A stretch of DNA of 64,000 nt, taken from an uncultured Muribaculaceae bacterium. Its GTDB lineage: Bacteria > Bacteroidota > Bacteroidia > Bacteroidales > Muribaculaceae. The position numbers and the translations under genes were made by a program. The stretch covers positions 1 through 64,000 of the forward strand of contig CAJUIT010000008.1 in the NCBI GenBank assembly GCA_910586565.1, given 5' to 3'. Shown here piece after piece: positions 31,701 through 41,060 of the stretch. The notes below the pieces were generated by a model, which saw only the letters and a program-made list of their open reading frames with translations, did no database searches and was not told where the DNA came from. Position 1 is the stretch's first letter, and the number at the start of each line of letters is the position of its first letter.

Positions 31701-33932
31701 ATGAAAAAAATGCTTCTATGCGCATGCTTCCCTGTTGCTGGGGCGTGCGTGAGTCAGGCTGCGGAAGTTGCCGCCGCCGATTCTATTGATGTGAACCTCC
31801 GTGAAGTGGAGATAGTTGCCAACCGTGCGGGCGCGAATGCCCCGGTTGCGTTCACCAACATCCTCAAATCCGACATTGAGAAATCCAACACCGGGCGTGA
31901 CATCCCCTACCTGTTAGGGCTCACCCCCTCGATGGTTTCCACCGGTGATGCCGGTGGAGGAATGGGCTACACCTACATGAGGGTGAGGGGCTCGGATGCA
32001 TCGCGAATCAATGTCACCGCCAACGGCATTCCAATCAACGATGCCGAAAGCCACAGGGTGTACTGGGTGAACATGCCCGACCTTGCCTCGTCGGTGCGCG
32101 ACATTCAGGTGCAGCGCGGTGTGGGCACTTCCACCAACGGAGCGGGAGCGTTCGGAGCAAGCGTCAACATGATTACCGATGCGCCCGACGATGACCCTTA
32201 CGCCGAAGTGAGCGCCTCCTATGGCTCCTATAATTCAAACAAACAGACTCTTCGTGTGGGCTCGGGGCTGCTTTCCGACCGCTGGAGTGTGGATGCTCGA
32301 TTGAGCCATCTCGGGTCTGACGGATATATCGACCGCGCTTTCTCAAAACTCTGGAGCTATTTCGGGCAGGTGGCCTACAACAACGGCGGCACATCGCTGC
32401 GCTTTGTGGCCTTCGGCGGTAAAGAGCAGACATATATGGCGTGGGATTATGCCTCGAAGGAGGAGATGGAGAAATATGGACGGCGCTACAATCCCTGTGG
32501 AAAATATGTGGCCTCCGACGGTTCGGTGGCGTTCTACGACGACCAGACCGACAATTTCGTGCAGCATCACTTTCAGTTGATTCTCAGCCAGCGTCTTTCG
32601 GCGGCTTGGCATCTTTCGGCGGCGCTTCACTACACCGACGACAACGGCTATTATTCTCAATATAAAACCGACCGCACATTGGTTGAATATGGTTTGCAGC
32701 CGTTCGTTCTTGCCGACGGAACGGAGGTTGAGACGAGCGACCTTGTGCGCCTGAAATATAACCGCAATCATTTCGGGGGAGGTCTGGTGTCGGTGCGCTA
32801 TCTCAAAGGAGCCGTCGATGCAACGTTTGGGGGAGCAGTGAATCAGTTCCGAGGCAACCATTACGGCGAAATAGCCTGGTTGCGCAACTATGTGGGACCG
32901 ATTGACCCGCGGCAGGAATATTATCGCAACCGCGGCGACAAGTTCGATGCCAATATCTATGCCCGCGCCAACGTTGCCCTTGGGCATGGACTCTCGGCGT
33001 TTGCCGACATGCAATATCGCCACATCCACTACACAATCACCGGCATCAGCGATAACTATGATTGGACAACCGGTGCGCTCACTCCGCTTGAGGTGTCGCA
33101 ACGATATGATTTTTTCAATCCCAAACTCGGTGTGAACTGGACCACCGGCGGCCACCGTGCCTACTTTTCATGGAGCGTGGCCCACAAGGAGCCTGTGCGC
33201 GACAACTTCACCGATGGCGACCCCGGGCGTTACCCCACAGCCGAGCGGCTGTTTGACTACGAGGCCGGATATTTCTACAACGCCTCCCGCTGGAGCATTG
33301 GAGCTAACCTCTATTATATGGACTACAAAGACCAGCTCGTTACCACCGGGCAACTTTCCGACACGGGCAACGCACTCAGTGTGAACGTTCCCCACAGCTA
33401 CCGCATGGGAATTGAGTTGCAGGGAGCTTGGCGCCCGGTGAAGTGGTTCGACTGGCAGCTCAATGCAACCCTGTCGCGCAACCGAATCAAGGATTTCGTA
33501 GAATATATCTACGAGGACGGATGGAAAAATCCCATCACAATCAACTGCGGCGATACTCCCATTGCCTTCTCTCCGTCGTTCACCCTCAACAATTCGTTTG
33601 GGTTCAACGCAGCCGGATTTGATGCGCAGCTTGTTTCGCATTATGTGTCGAAGCAATATCTCAACAACGCGCGCAGCGAGGAAACCGTGCTCGATGCCTA
33701 CTTCGTCACCGACCTGCATGCCGGCTACACTTTCACCAAAATCGACTTCATGAAGAGTTTGCGCCTCGGGGTGTCGGTCTACAACCTTTTCAATGAAAAA
33801 TATTGCAGCAACGGATATTCCGGTGCCGGCTACACCGTGAACTCCGACGGCACAAAAGAGATTTACCGCTATGCCGGCTATGCCGCGCAGGCTCCGATAA
33901 ACGTGATGGCAACCGTAAGCATTAAATTCTGA
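31701..33932 (+). CDS. TonB-dependent outer membrane receptor for thiamine
   Basis: A 743-residue protein with a signal peptide (MKKMLLCACFPVAGACVSQAA). The plug domain begins at NLREVEIVANRAGANAPVAFTNILKSDIEKSNTGRDIPYLLGLTPSM, a TonB-box-like start plus plug. GGGMGYTYMRVRGSDASRINVTANGIPINDAESHRVYWVNMPDL and RGVGTSTNGAGAFGASVNM are plug motifs. The barrel ends NVMATVSIKF with the terminal Phe needed for BAM recognition. The TPP riboswitch just upstream and the PnuT-like gene that overlaps its stop identify thiamine (or a precursor) as the cargo. No CarboxypepD_reg domain. Confidence 0.93.
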   Translation: MKKMLLCACFPVAGACVSQAAEVAAADSIDVNLREVEIVANRAGANAPVAFTNILKSDIEKSNTGRDIPYLLGLTPSMVSTGDAGGGMGYTYMRVRGSDASRINVTANGIPINDAESHRVYWVNMPDLASSVRDIQVQRGVGTSTNGAGAFGASVNMITDAPDDDPYAEVSASYGSYNSNKQTLRVGSGLLSDRWSVDARLSHLGSDGYIDRAFSKLWSYFGQVAYNNGGTSLRFVAFGGKEQTYMAWDYASKEEMEKYGRRYNPCGKYVASDGSVAFYDDQTDNFVQHHFQLILSQRLSAAWHLSAALHYTDDNGYYSQYKTDRTLVEYGLQPFVLADGTEVETSDLVRLKYNRNHFGGGLVSVRYLKGAVDATFGGAVNQFRGNHYGEIAWLRNYVGPIDPRQEYYRNRGDKFDANIYARANVALGHGLSAFADMQYRHIHYTITGISDNYDWTTGALTPLEVSQRYDFFNPKLGVNWTTGGHRAYFSWSVAHKEPVRDNFTDGDPGRYPTAERLFDYEAGYFYNASRWSIGANLYYMDYKDQLVTTGQLSDTGNALSVNVPHSYRMGIELQGAWRPVKWFDWQLNATLSRNRIKDFVEYIYEDGWKNPITINCGDTPIAFSPSFTLNNSFGFNAAGFDAQLVSHYVSKQYLNNARSEETVLDAYFVTDLHAGYTFTKIDFMKSLRLGVSVYNLFNEKYCSNGYSGAGYTVNSDGTKEIYRYAGYAAQAPINVMATVSIKF

Positions 33933-34570
33933 TGTTCGACACCATATTGCAGTTTCTCGGCCTCGCTGTGGGGCTTGTCTACCTCTACTATGAATATCAT
34001 GCCAACTCAAAGGTGTGGATAGCGGGGCTTGTGATGCCACTCATTTCGATGTTCGTTTATTTCCGAAAGGGGCTTTATGCCGATTTCGGCATGAACATCT
34101 ACTATCTGCTCATGGCCATTTACGGTTATCTGGCCTGGACCGGCAAACTCTCATTCCTCCGCGCTAAAAAGAGCGTCGGTGACGCAGCAGGGGAGGAGCC
34201 GGGGAGCGATAATTCCACCCGTTTGCGCATCCGTCACCTTCCACTGAAGGGCTATCTGCCGGTTGTGGGGGTAAGTGTTCTGATTTGGTGTGCGATAGCT
34301 ATGTTTCTCATTGGTGTGACCGACAGCACCGTGCCTGTGGCCGATGCATTCACAACAGCCATGAGCATTGTGGGCACATGGATGCTTGCCCGCAAATATC
34401 TCGAACAATGGATAGTGTGGATTCTTGTCGACATTGTGTGCGTGGGGCTCTACATCTACAAAGAAATCTACCCCTACGCCACCCTCTACGCCATCTACAC
34501 CATTGTGGCAATCTTCGGCTATCTCAAATGGAAGCGCCTGATGTACTCACAGACACCACCATATAAATAA
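33932..34570 (+). CDS. pnuT: PnuC/PnuT-family inner membrane transporter, likely thiamine
   Basis: A 212-residue protein with seven to eight TM segments, PnuC family: FDTILQFLGLAVGLVYLYYEYHANSKVWIAGLVMPLISMFVYFRKGLYADFGMNIYYLLMAIYGYLAWTG and later QWIVWILVDIVCVGLYIYKEIYPYATLYAIYTIVAIFGYLKW. It starts in TGATG overlap with the receptor stop, so the two are translationally coupled. PnuC proteins take up NMN; the PnuT branch takes up thiamine. The riboswitch decides for thiamine here. A thiamine pyrophosphokinase gene, the usual third member in Bacteroidetes, is not present after it. Confidence 0.9.
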   Translation: MFDTILQFLGLAVGLVYLYYEYHANSKVWIAGLVMPLISMFVYFRKGLYADFGMNIYYLLMAIYGYLAWTGKLSFLRAKKSVGDAAGEEPGSDNSTRLRIRHLPLKGYLPVVGVSVLIWCAIAMFLIGVTDSTVPVADAFTTAMSIVGTWMLARKYLEQWIVWILVDIVCVGLYIYKEIYPYATLYAIYTIVAIFGYLKWKRLMYSQTPPYK

Positions 34571-34574
34571 AAAA

Positions 34575-34599
34575 ATTGATTGTCGTCGCGACAACCAAT
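34575..34599 (+). terminator. Hairpin after the thiamine operon
   Basis: An 11-bp stem with one A-C mismatch, ATTGATTGTCG / CGACAACCAAT, 3-nt loop, followed by CTTTG. A weak tail but well placed, 5 bp past the stop. Confidence 0.55.
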
Positions 34600-35065
34600 C
34601 TTTGTTAACCTTAAATCTAATACCATGAAAAACACGTTGCAAAGTTAAGGCTTTGTGGCAACTGCTCCAAATGTTTTAGTGTGAAAATGACGGATGGTTA
34701 ACATAGTTTTGCACTTTGTGATTGCGAAACGAGCGTATTTAAAGCATTATGTGCTGTGAATGCCGTTTATTCTTACTTTTTGCTCGTTCTTGTTGGTGAG
34801 TGACGCATGATGCTGTGTAGGCAACCTTCAGCACTGTTGTATGCTTATTTTACAATCGTTAACAATCGCATTTGTTAATCTAACTATCGGCTATTTTAAA
34901 AGAATGTATATCAGCTTGTTGTAGGGTCGCTACTTGTGGCGACCCTACATTGAAAATCACTGAATTGTGTTCGGAAAGATAGCAGAATAGTTACTTCCTA
35001 ATCCGAAATCTGTGAAATCCGTGAAATCTGTGAGACAAAAAGCATTCTGCTAAAAGCGCATAAAA
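34600..35065. other. Gene-free region with hairpin and triplet repeats
   Basis: AT-rich and without a supported gene. It holds an 11-bp hairpin TGTAGGGTCGC / GCGACCCTACA (34920-34949) and three 9-nt units AATCTGTGA, AATCCGTGA, AATCTGTGA (35007-35033). Both belong to repeat types also seen near 61.3 kb. Confidence 0.6.
34920..34949. repeat. Palindromic hairpin element
   Basis: A perfect 11-bp stem TGTAGGGTCGC / GCGACCCTACA with an 8-nt loop. The outer pattern (GTAG then G-rich/CGC) resembles the ends of the 28-bp palindromes at 61253-61280 and 61402-61429. Confidence 0.6.
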
Positions 35066-35070
35066 AAGAA

Positions 35071-35096
35071 CCGCGCCATCGGTGAGGATGACGCGG
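35071..35096 (-). terminator. rpmE2 terminator
   Basis: A 10-bp stem with one mismatch, CCGCGCCATC / GATGACGCGG, 6-nt loop. On the minus strand it runs into TTCTTTTTT, 30 bp past the L31 stop. Confidence 0.8.
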
Positions 35097-35125
35097 CTTT
35101 AAGTTTATCTGCTCTGTTGAGCTGA

Positions 35126-35380
35126 TTAGTTCTTTTTGCGGTTGCCGTAGCGGCTGAGGAACTTGTCCACGCGGCCTGCGGTGTCAACGAGCTTCTGCTT
35201 ACCGGTGAAGAAGGGGTGAGAAGAGCTGGTGATTTCAAGCTTAACCAAAGGATAGGTAACGCCGTCGATTTCGATTGTCTCTTTGGCGGCTACGGTCGAG
35301 CGGGTGATGAAGATTTCTTCGTTCGACATGTCTTTGAAAACCACTTCACGGTAATTCGAGGGATGAAGATCTTTTTTCAT
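35126..35380 (-). CDS. rpmE2: 50S ribosomal protein L31, type B
   Basis: 84 residues, MKKDLHPSNYREVVFKDMSNEEIFITRSTVAAKETIEIDGVTYPLVKLEITSSSHPFFTGKQKLVDTAGRVDKF: a full L31 type B protein, the form without the zinc CxxC pair. Elsewhere type B L31 replaces the zinc-binding type A under zinc limitation; in Bacteroidetes it is usually the only L31. It has its own consensus promoter (35457-35487) and terminator. Confidence 0.97.
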   Translation of the reverse strand: MKKDLHPSNYREVVFKDMSNEEIFITRSTVAAKETIEIDGVTYPLVKLEITSSSHPFFTGKQKLVDTAGRVDKFLSRYGNRKKN

Positions 35381-35456
35381 TTTATTTTGACGGTTGTTTT
35401 GTTTTCAATTTACGGTTGGAAGCATCGCTGGTAGGGCGATTCGTGGTAATGGCCTG

Positions 35457-35487
35457 CAAATTTACGCATTTTTTGTGAATTGGCAAA
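35457..35487 (-). promoter_or_regulatory. Promoter of rpmE2
   Basis: A -33 TTTG (35484-35487), 19-nt spacer, TAAATTTG (35457-35464) on the minus strand, a perfect consensus. It is closely similar to the tRNA-Gly promoter at 255-284. Confidence 0.78.
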
Positions 35488-35649
35488 GTTGTCGCAATAA
35501 TCTTTTTCTGTTTTTTCCTCACCAACTCTTCCGACGGATAAACGGCTTACATCATTAACTCTATAGGCTTTTACACGGGAACTTGTGGTAAAAAGAAAAT
35601 TGGGTGTGGGTTGATGGGTGATTTGCCCTAAACTTTGATGAGGTGCGCG

Positions 35650-35680
35650 TTGCTGTTGTGGGGCGGATTTGTTATCTTTG
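35650..35680 (+). promoter_or_regulatory. Promoter of uvrB-ygiQ
   Basis: TTG (35650-35652), 20-nt spacer, TATCTTTG (35673-35680), 23 bp before the uvrB ATG. No SOS-type LexA box was seen nearby. Confidence 0.65.
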
Positions 35681-35702
35681 TTGTCTTGCTTAGGAAGATA
35701 AT

Positions 35703-37772
35703 ATGGATTTCAAATTAAATTCGCAATATAAGCCTACGGGCGACCAGCCGGAGGCGATTGCCCAGCTGTCGAAGGGGGTGCTCGACGGGGTGCCTGCCCA
35801 GACTCTGCTTGGCGTGACCGGCTCGGGCAAAACCTTCACTATGGCCAATGTCATAAAGGAGGTGAAGCGCCCCACGCTGATTCTCAGCCACAACAAAACG
35901 CTTGCCGCGCAGCTCTACAGCGAGTTCAAGCAGTTTTTTCCTGAGAACTCGGTGCAATATTTCGTGTCGTACTACGACTACTATCAGCCCGAGGCCTACA
36001 TCCCGTCGGTCGACAAATATATCGAGAAAGATCTCATGATTAACGATGAGATTGAGAAACTGCGCCTTGCCACAACGTCGGCCCTCCTGTCGGGACGTCG
36101 CGATGTGGTGGTTGTCAGCTCGGTGTCGTGTCTGTTCGGTATGGGTAATCCCGAGGATTTCAATGCCAGCGTGATTGATGTGCATGTGGGGCAGAAGATT
36201 GCCCGAAATGCCTTTCTGCGCCGGCTTGCGCAATCGCTCTATGCCCGCAATGAGGTGGAGCTCAACCGCGGTAACTTCCGCGTGAAGGGGGACACGGTCG
36301 ACATCCGTCTGGCCTACGAGGAGATAATTCTGCGCGTGGTGTTCTGGGGCGATGAAATTGAGTCGATTTCAACTCTCCACCCCCTCGACAATGTGCCCCT
36401 GGGGTCGCACGATATGTTCAAAATCTATCCTGCCAACCTTTTTGTCACCTCGCGCGAGCGTCAGGCATCGGCTTTGGCTCAGATGGAACTCGATCTCGGC
36501 GACCAGGTGGAGTTTTTCCGCAAAGAGGCACGCGAACTTGAGGCGCATCGCCTCTATGAGCGCACCACCTACGACATTGAGATGATTCGCGAGGTGGGTC
36601 ACTGCCCGGGAATAGAGAACTACAGCCGCTATTTCGACGGACGTGAGCCGGGGATGCGCCCTTTCTGTCTGCTCGACTATTTCCCGAAAGACTATCTGAC
36701 TATAATCGACGAGAGCCACGTGACTGTGCCGCAGATTCGCGCCATGTATGGCGGTGACCTCTCGCGCAAGGAGAATCTGGTGAACTACGGTTTCCGCCTG
36801 CAATCGGCTCTCGACAACCGTCCGCTCCGCTTCGAGGAATTCGAGCAGCTCTCGGGGCAGACCATTTATGTGAGCGCCACCCCTGCCGACTATGAGCTTG
36901 AAAAGAGCGAGGGTGTGGTGGCCGAGCAGGTTATCCGTCCCACCGGATTGCTCGACCCGATAATAAAGGTGCAGCCCTCCGAGCACCAGATCGACCACCT
37001 GCTTGAACAGATAGAGCAGCGGCGCGAGAAAGGGGAACGAGTGTTGGTCACCACGCTCACAAAGCGAATGGCCGAGGAGCTCAACGACTACATGCAGAAA
37101 CTCCGCATAAAATCGGCCTACATCCATTCCGATGTCGACACGCTCGACCGCATCCGCATTCTCGATGACCTCCGGGCCGGAGTGTATGACGTGCTCATCG
37201 GCGTTAACCTCCTCCGCGAGGGGCTCGACCTCCCCGAGGTGTCGCTCGTGGCGATAATCGACGCCGACAAAGAGGGCTTTTTGCGCTCGCACCGTTCGCT
37301 CACCCAGACGGTGGGACGTGCCGCCCGAAACCTCAACGGCATGGTTATTATGTATGCCGACAAAATCACCGATTCGATGCGTTTGACCATTGAGGAGACT
37401 GAGCGCCGCCGAGCCAAACAGCTCGCCTACAACGAGGCTCACGGCATTACGCCTCAGGCAATCGTGAAGGCACGCAACCGCATCATCGGGCTCGATACCG
37501 AGGATGTGGCTCCGGCAGCCGGCAAGCGCGGAAAGGGTGGCGCACAGCGCGTGGCCGCCGCACCGCTTCCCTACGAGAGTGAATATGTGTCGAACGTCAA
37601 TATCGCCGCCGACCCCGTGATACCCTACATGAGCGCATCGGAAATGCAACGCTCGATAACGCGCATGCGCTCGCAGATGGTGGCAGCCGCCAAGAACATG
37701 GAGTTCATGGAAGCCGCCCGCCTGCGCGACGAGATTGTGAAGATGGAGGAACTGTTGAAAAAACTGCAATGA
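35703..37772 (+). CDS. uvrB: UvrABC system protein B
   Basis: A 689-residue helicase-like damage-verification subunit of nucleotide excision repair. Walker A GVTGSGKT (37-44), the beta-hairpin region YYDYYQPEAYIPSVDKYIEKD, DESH at IIDESHVTVPQIRAMYGGD, helicase motif VI QTVGRAARNLNG, and a C-terminal UVR domain (AAAKNMEFMEAARLRDEIVKMEELLKKL) that contacts UvrC. All expected parts are present. The stop overlaps the start of the next gene by 4 nt, so the two are translationally coupled. uvrA and uvrC are not in the window. Confidence 0.98.
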   Translation: MDFKLNSQYKPTGDQPEAIAQLSKGVLDGVPAQTLLGVTGSGKTFTMANVIKEVKRPTLILSHNKTLAAQLYSEFKQFFPENSVQYFVSYYDYYQPEAYIPSVDKYIEKDLMINDEIEKLRLATTSALLSGRRDVVVVSSVSCLFGMGNPEDFNASVIDVHVGQKIARNAFLRRLAQSLYARNEVELNRGNFRVKGDTVDIRLAYEEIILRVVFWGDEIESISTLHPLDNVPLGSHDMFKIYPANLFVTSRERQASALAQMELDLGDQVEFFRKEARELEAHRLYERTTYDIEMIREVGHCPGIENYSRYFDGREPGMRPFCLLDYFPKDYLTIIDESHVTVPQIRAMYGGDLSRKENLVNYGFRLQSALDNRPLRFEEFEQLSGQTIYVSATPADYELEKSEGVVAEQVIRPTGLLDPIIKVQPSEHQIDHLLEQIEQRREKGERVLVTTLTKRMAEELNDYMQKLRIKSAYIHSDVDTLDRIRILDDLRAGVYDVLIGVNLLREGLDLPEVSLVAIIDADKEGFLRSHRSLTQTVGRAARNLNGMVIMYADKITDSMRLTIEETERRRAKQLAYNEAHGITPQAIVKARNRIIGLDTEDVAPAAGKRGKGGAQRVAAAPLPYESEYVSNVNIAADPVIPYMSASEMQRSITRMRSQMVAAAKNMEFMEAARLRDEIVKMEELLKKLQ

Positions 37773-39808
37773 GCAATTCGCAAAACGAACATAATGCTGC
37801 CCCCCGTCAGCAACGACGGCTCACCGACTGGCTCCCCACCTCGGTGAAGGAGATGAAACTGCGCGGGTGGGATGAGGTTGATGTGGTGATTTTTTCGGGG
37901 GATGCCTACGTAGACCACCCCTCGTTCGGTGCGGCCGTGATTGGGCGCACCCTCATGGAAATCGGTGGTTACCGCGTGGCGATAGTGCCGCAGCCCAACT
38001 GGCAGGACGACCTGCGCGATTTCCGAAAATTCGGCCGGCCGCGTCTGTTTTTCGGTGTTTCAGCCGGAGCGATGGACTCGATGGTCAACCACTACACCGC
38101 AGCGCGCCGCCGCCGCAGCGACGATGCCTACACCCCCGACGGGCGCCACGGAATGCGCCCCGACTATCCCACAATCGTCTATTCCAAAATCCTCAAGGAA
38201 CTCTATCCCGATGTGCCGGTTATCGCCGGGGGAATAGAGGCTTCGTTGCGCCGCCACTCCCACTACGACTATTGGCAGGACCGCTTGCGCCCCTCCATCA
38301 TGGCCGATGCTCCGGTCGACATGGTGATTTACGGAATGGGGGAGAAGCCTGTGCTTGAGGTTGCGCGCAGGCTCGATGCCGGAGAGCCGATAGGGGAGAT
38401 TAACGACGTGCCGCAAACTGTGGTGTGGCAACCGCTCGCGGCATTGCCCGCGCAGGGAACGCCCGGCCACATCGTGCTGTCGTCGTTTGAGGAATGCTTG
38501 CGCGACAAACGTCTGCAATCGTCCAATTTCAAGGATATAGAGCAGCAGTCAAACCGTTTCGAAGGTGATGTGCTGTGGCAGCGTCACGGCAACCGCACCA
38601 TCAAGGTCAACCCGATGTATCCCCCCATGACCTCGCAGGAAATCGACCGGTCGTTCGACATGGCCTACACCCGATTGCCCCATCCCCGCTACAACGGCAA
38701 GCGCATTCCGGCCTACGAAATGATTCGTCATTCGGTCAACATGCACAGGGGGTGTTTCGGCGGGTGCGCATTCTGCACAATCTCAGCCCATCAGGGAAAA
38801 TTCATCGCGTCGCGCAGCAAGGAGTCAATCCTTCGCGAAGCGCGTGAGGTGACGCGCATGGACGATTTCAAAGGATACATCTCCGACCTCGGAGGCCCCT
38901 CGGCCAACATGTACCGTATGGGCGGGAAGAATCTCGACATCTGCCGCAAGTGTCTGCGTCCGAGCTGCCTGCATCCCAAGCCATGCGTCAATCTCAACAA
39001 CAACCACGGGCCGTTGCTCGACATTTACCACGCTGTTGACGCGTTGCCGGGGGTGAAGAAATCGTTTATCGGGAGCGGTGTGCGCTACGACCTGTCGATG
39101 CACCGCAGCGGCGATGAGAAAATCGATGCCGTGAACCGCCTCTACAACGAGGAGCTGATTCGCGACCATGTTAGCGGGCGCCTTAAAGTGGCGCCTGAGC
39201 ACACCGAGGATTCGGTGCTCAACATAATGCGCAAACCTTCGTTTGAGCTGTTCTACGATTTCAAAAAGATTTTCGACCGGGTGAACACCCGTTGCGGACT
39301 GCGCCAGCAGCTGATTCCCTATTTCATTTCGTCGCATCCGGGGTGCACTGAGATTGATATGGCCGAGCTCGCCATAAAGACACGCGACCTCGACTTCCAC
39401 CTTGAGCAGGTGCAGGATTTCACACCCACGCCTATGACTGTGGCTACTGAAATCTACTATTCGGGCTATCATCCCTACACCGGTGAGAAGATATTCACAG
39501 CCATTACACCTGCCGAGAAGCTTGCCCAGCGGCAATATTTCTTTTGGTATGACCGCACTTATCAGGCAGGTATCACCGCGTCGCTCAACCGTTTGCACCG
39601 TCCCGATCTGTTGAAACGACTCTTCCCCGGTGGCATTGATTATCACCGCGCCGCCCGAGTTAATAATGCCGCCCACCCCGGGCATGCACCACGCTCCGGT
39701 GCTGCAGCTCACTCATCAGGTGATAAACGACCTCGCAAAGGTGAGCCGTCAGGCAACGGCACAAATAAGTCGCGGAAGCCGGCAGGCTCCCGCAAACCGC
39801 GTCGATAG
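37769..39808 (+). CDS. YgiQ family radical SAM protein
   Basis: A 679-residue protein. The radical SAM cluster motif CFGGCAFC lies at about 329-336 (C-x3-C-x2-C), preceded by SVNMHRG. The N-terminal half carries the YgiQ-specific region (LPTSVKEMKLRGWDEVDVVIFSGDAYVDHPSFG; GGIEASLRRHSHYDYWQDRLRPSIMADAPVDMVIYGMGEKP), and the C-terminal part (VQDFTPTPMTVATEIYYSGYHPYTGE) fits DUF3362. The reaction is unknown. The last about 60 residues are a basic low-complexity tail (SGDKRPRKGEPSGNGTNKSRKPAGSRKPRR), possibly nucleic-acid binding. Coupled to uvrB by ATGA overlap. Confidence 0.94.
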   Translation: MSNSQNEHNAAPRQQRRLTDWLPTSVKEMKLRGWDEVDVVIFSGDAYVDHPSFGAAVIGRTLMEIGGYRVAIVPQPNWQDDLRDFRKFGRPRLFFGVSAGAMDSMVNHYTAARRRRSDDAYTPDGRHGMRPDYPTIVYSKILKELYPDVPVIAGGIEASLRRHSHYDYWQDRLRPSIMADAPVDMVIYGMGEKPVLEVARRLDAGEPIGEINDVPQTVVWQPLAALPAQGTPGHIVLSSFEECLRDKRLQSSNFKDIEQQSNRFEGDVLWQRHGNRTIKVNPMYPPMTSQEIDRSFDMAYTRLPHPRYNGKRIPAYEMIRHSVNMHRGCFGGCAFCTISAHQGKFIASRSKESILREAREVTRMDDFKGYISDLGGPSANMYRMGGKNLDICRKCLRPSCLHPKPCVNLNNNHGPLLDIYHAVDALPGVKKSFIGSGVRYDLSMHRSGDEKIDAVNRLYNEELIRDHVSGRLKVAPEHTEDSVLNIMRKPSFELFYDFKKIFDRVNTRCGLRQQLIPYFISSHPGCTEIDMAELAIKTRDLDFHLEQVQDFTPTPMTVATEIYYSGYHPYTGEKIFTAITPAEKLAQRQYFFWYDRTYQAGITASLNRLHRPDLLKRLFPGGIDYHRAARVNNAAHPGHAPRSGAAAHSSGDKRPRKGEPSGNGTNKSRKPAGSRKPRR

Positions 39809-39816
39809 GGTGATTG

Positions 39817-40929
39817 TCACACCGGAATAACCATCATCGGGATGTCGGCCCTGAACAGTATTTTGTGGGCGAGACTCGGATTGAACACCCGAGCGAACAC
39901 GTTTTTGTGTTTGTTGGGGAGACAAATCATGTTGAACGGGGTTTCACCTGCAATGTTCTGCATGTCGTCGAAAACCGAGCGGGTGCCCACGCTTTTCACG
40001 GCAAAAGTGTAGCCGGGATAGTGTTCCTTGCAATATTCGAGCAGGTTCTGCTGCGCCTGCTGAGGGGGCGAGGGGCGCAAGCGGCGTGGCGGAATGTGTA
40101 TCAGCGTCACGGAAAGCTTCATGTTGGGGAACATGCGGTAGAGCGCATCGAGCGCTAAAATATCCTGCTGGTCGAGGTTGCAGAAAAACGCCACATTCCG
40201 GAGATTTCTGAACAGAGTCTCGTCAACATTGTCGGGCACGGTGAATGCCGGCACGCGGCATCCGTCGAGAACCTCGGCCGTTACACTGCCAATCAATTCG
40301 GCCTCCTTTTTGTCGGCACCGCGTGTGCCCATCACAACCAGCGCAGGTTTCTTGTCGCGTGTATAGCTCAGAATCACCTCCTCGGGGAGCCCTTCACACA
40401 CCGTTCCGCCGAAGCGCGACGCAGGGATTTCCCCCTGCTTGATGGCGTTTCTTATTTTGTCGGTGAAGCGCTTCATCTGCAGGTCGGCTTCAAGTTTGAT
40501 GCGTTGGGTTGCCTCGATGTCGGCAAGTTCGTAATCGTAGGAGTCGGAAAGTTGAATCGGGTCGTTGTTTCCCGGGGTAATGAATGCATAGAGAAACTCA
40601 ACCTCACACTTCAGCCCTGCGGCGAGTTGCATGGCAAGCATCGCAGCTTTGAGCGAGTGTTCCGAAAAATCGGTTGGAACGAGAATGGTTTCGCCGGCCA
40701 CGCTTCCCGACGGAGGGAGCGCGAAAATCTCAACATTCTCAACAATGCGCAGAGCCAGTGCGAGGTCTGATTCGCGGATTCGTATTCTCACCCCTGCCGA
40801 CACCTCGGGGAGTGACAGGTTAACGTTGTTGAGTTCCACGTAGATTCCCTCGCGCTCAAGAATTGATTTGAGGGTGAGGGCTTTTTCGTAGGTGTGGATG
40901 GCTATGGTTATCAGTCGGTCGGGTGTCAT
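39817..40929 (-). CDS. Two-domain universal stress protein with an N-terminal DUF2007-like domain
   Basis: 370 residues. Residues 1-70 (LITIAIHTYEKALTLKSILEREGIYVELNNVNLSLPEVSAGVRIRIRESDLALALRIV) look like DUF2007, a small ACT-like signal domain. The first Usp domain (about 78-225) starts GETILVPTDFSEHSLKAAMLAMQLA and ends with GTRGADKKEAELIGSVTAEVL, the G-x2-G-x9-GS ATP-binding motif. The second Usp domain (about 230-370) starts RNVAFFCNLDQQDILALDALYRMF; its motif is degenerate (CLPNKHKNVFARVFNPSLAHKIL). A cytoplasmic stress or nucleotide sensor by inference. Convergent with ygiQ, 8 bp apart, no terminator seen between. Confidence 0.88.
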   Translation of the reverse strand: MTPDRLITIAIHTYEKALTLKSILEREGIYVELNNVNLSLPEVSAGVRIRIRESDLALALRIVENVEIFALPPSGSVAGETILVPTDFSEHSLKAAMLAMQLAAGLKCEVEFLYAFITPGNNDPIQLSDSYDYELADIEATQRIKLEADLQMKRFTDKIRNAIKQGEIPASRFGGTVCEGLPEEVILSYTRDKKPALVVMGTRGADKKEAELIGSVTAEVLDGCRVPAFTVPDNVDETLFRNLRNVAFFCNLDQQDILALDALYRMFPNMKLSVTLIHIPPRRLRPSPPQQAQQNLLEYCKEHYPGYTFAVKSVGTRSVFDDMQNIAGETPFNMICLPNKHKNVFARVFNPSLAHKILFRADIPMMVIPV

Positions 40930-41060
40930 TTCCGTGTGGGTGAGTCATGTTACTTGGCGCCCGCGGGGGATTCAGCTTCATGTCGGGGCTGTAATCTCAC
41001 GCGGGCGCGGTGTTCTTTTCTGTCGTTCAGCGGGGATTGCCCCGCCGTGGCGATTATGTT

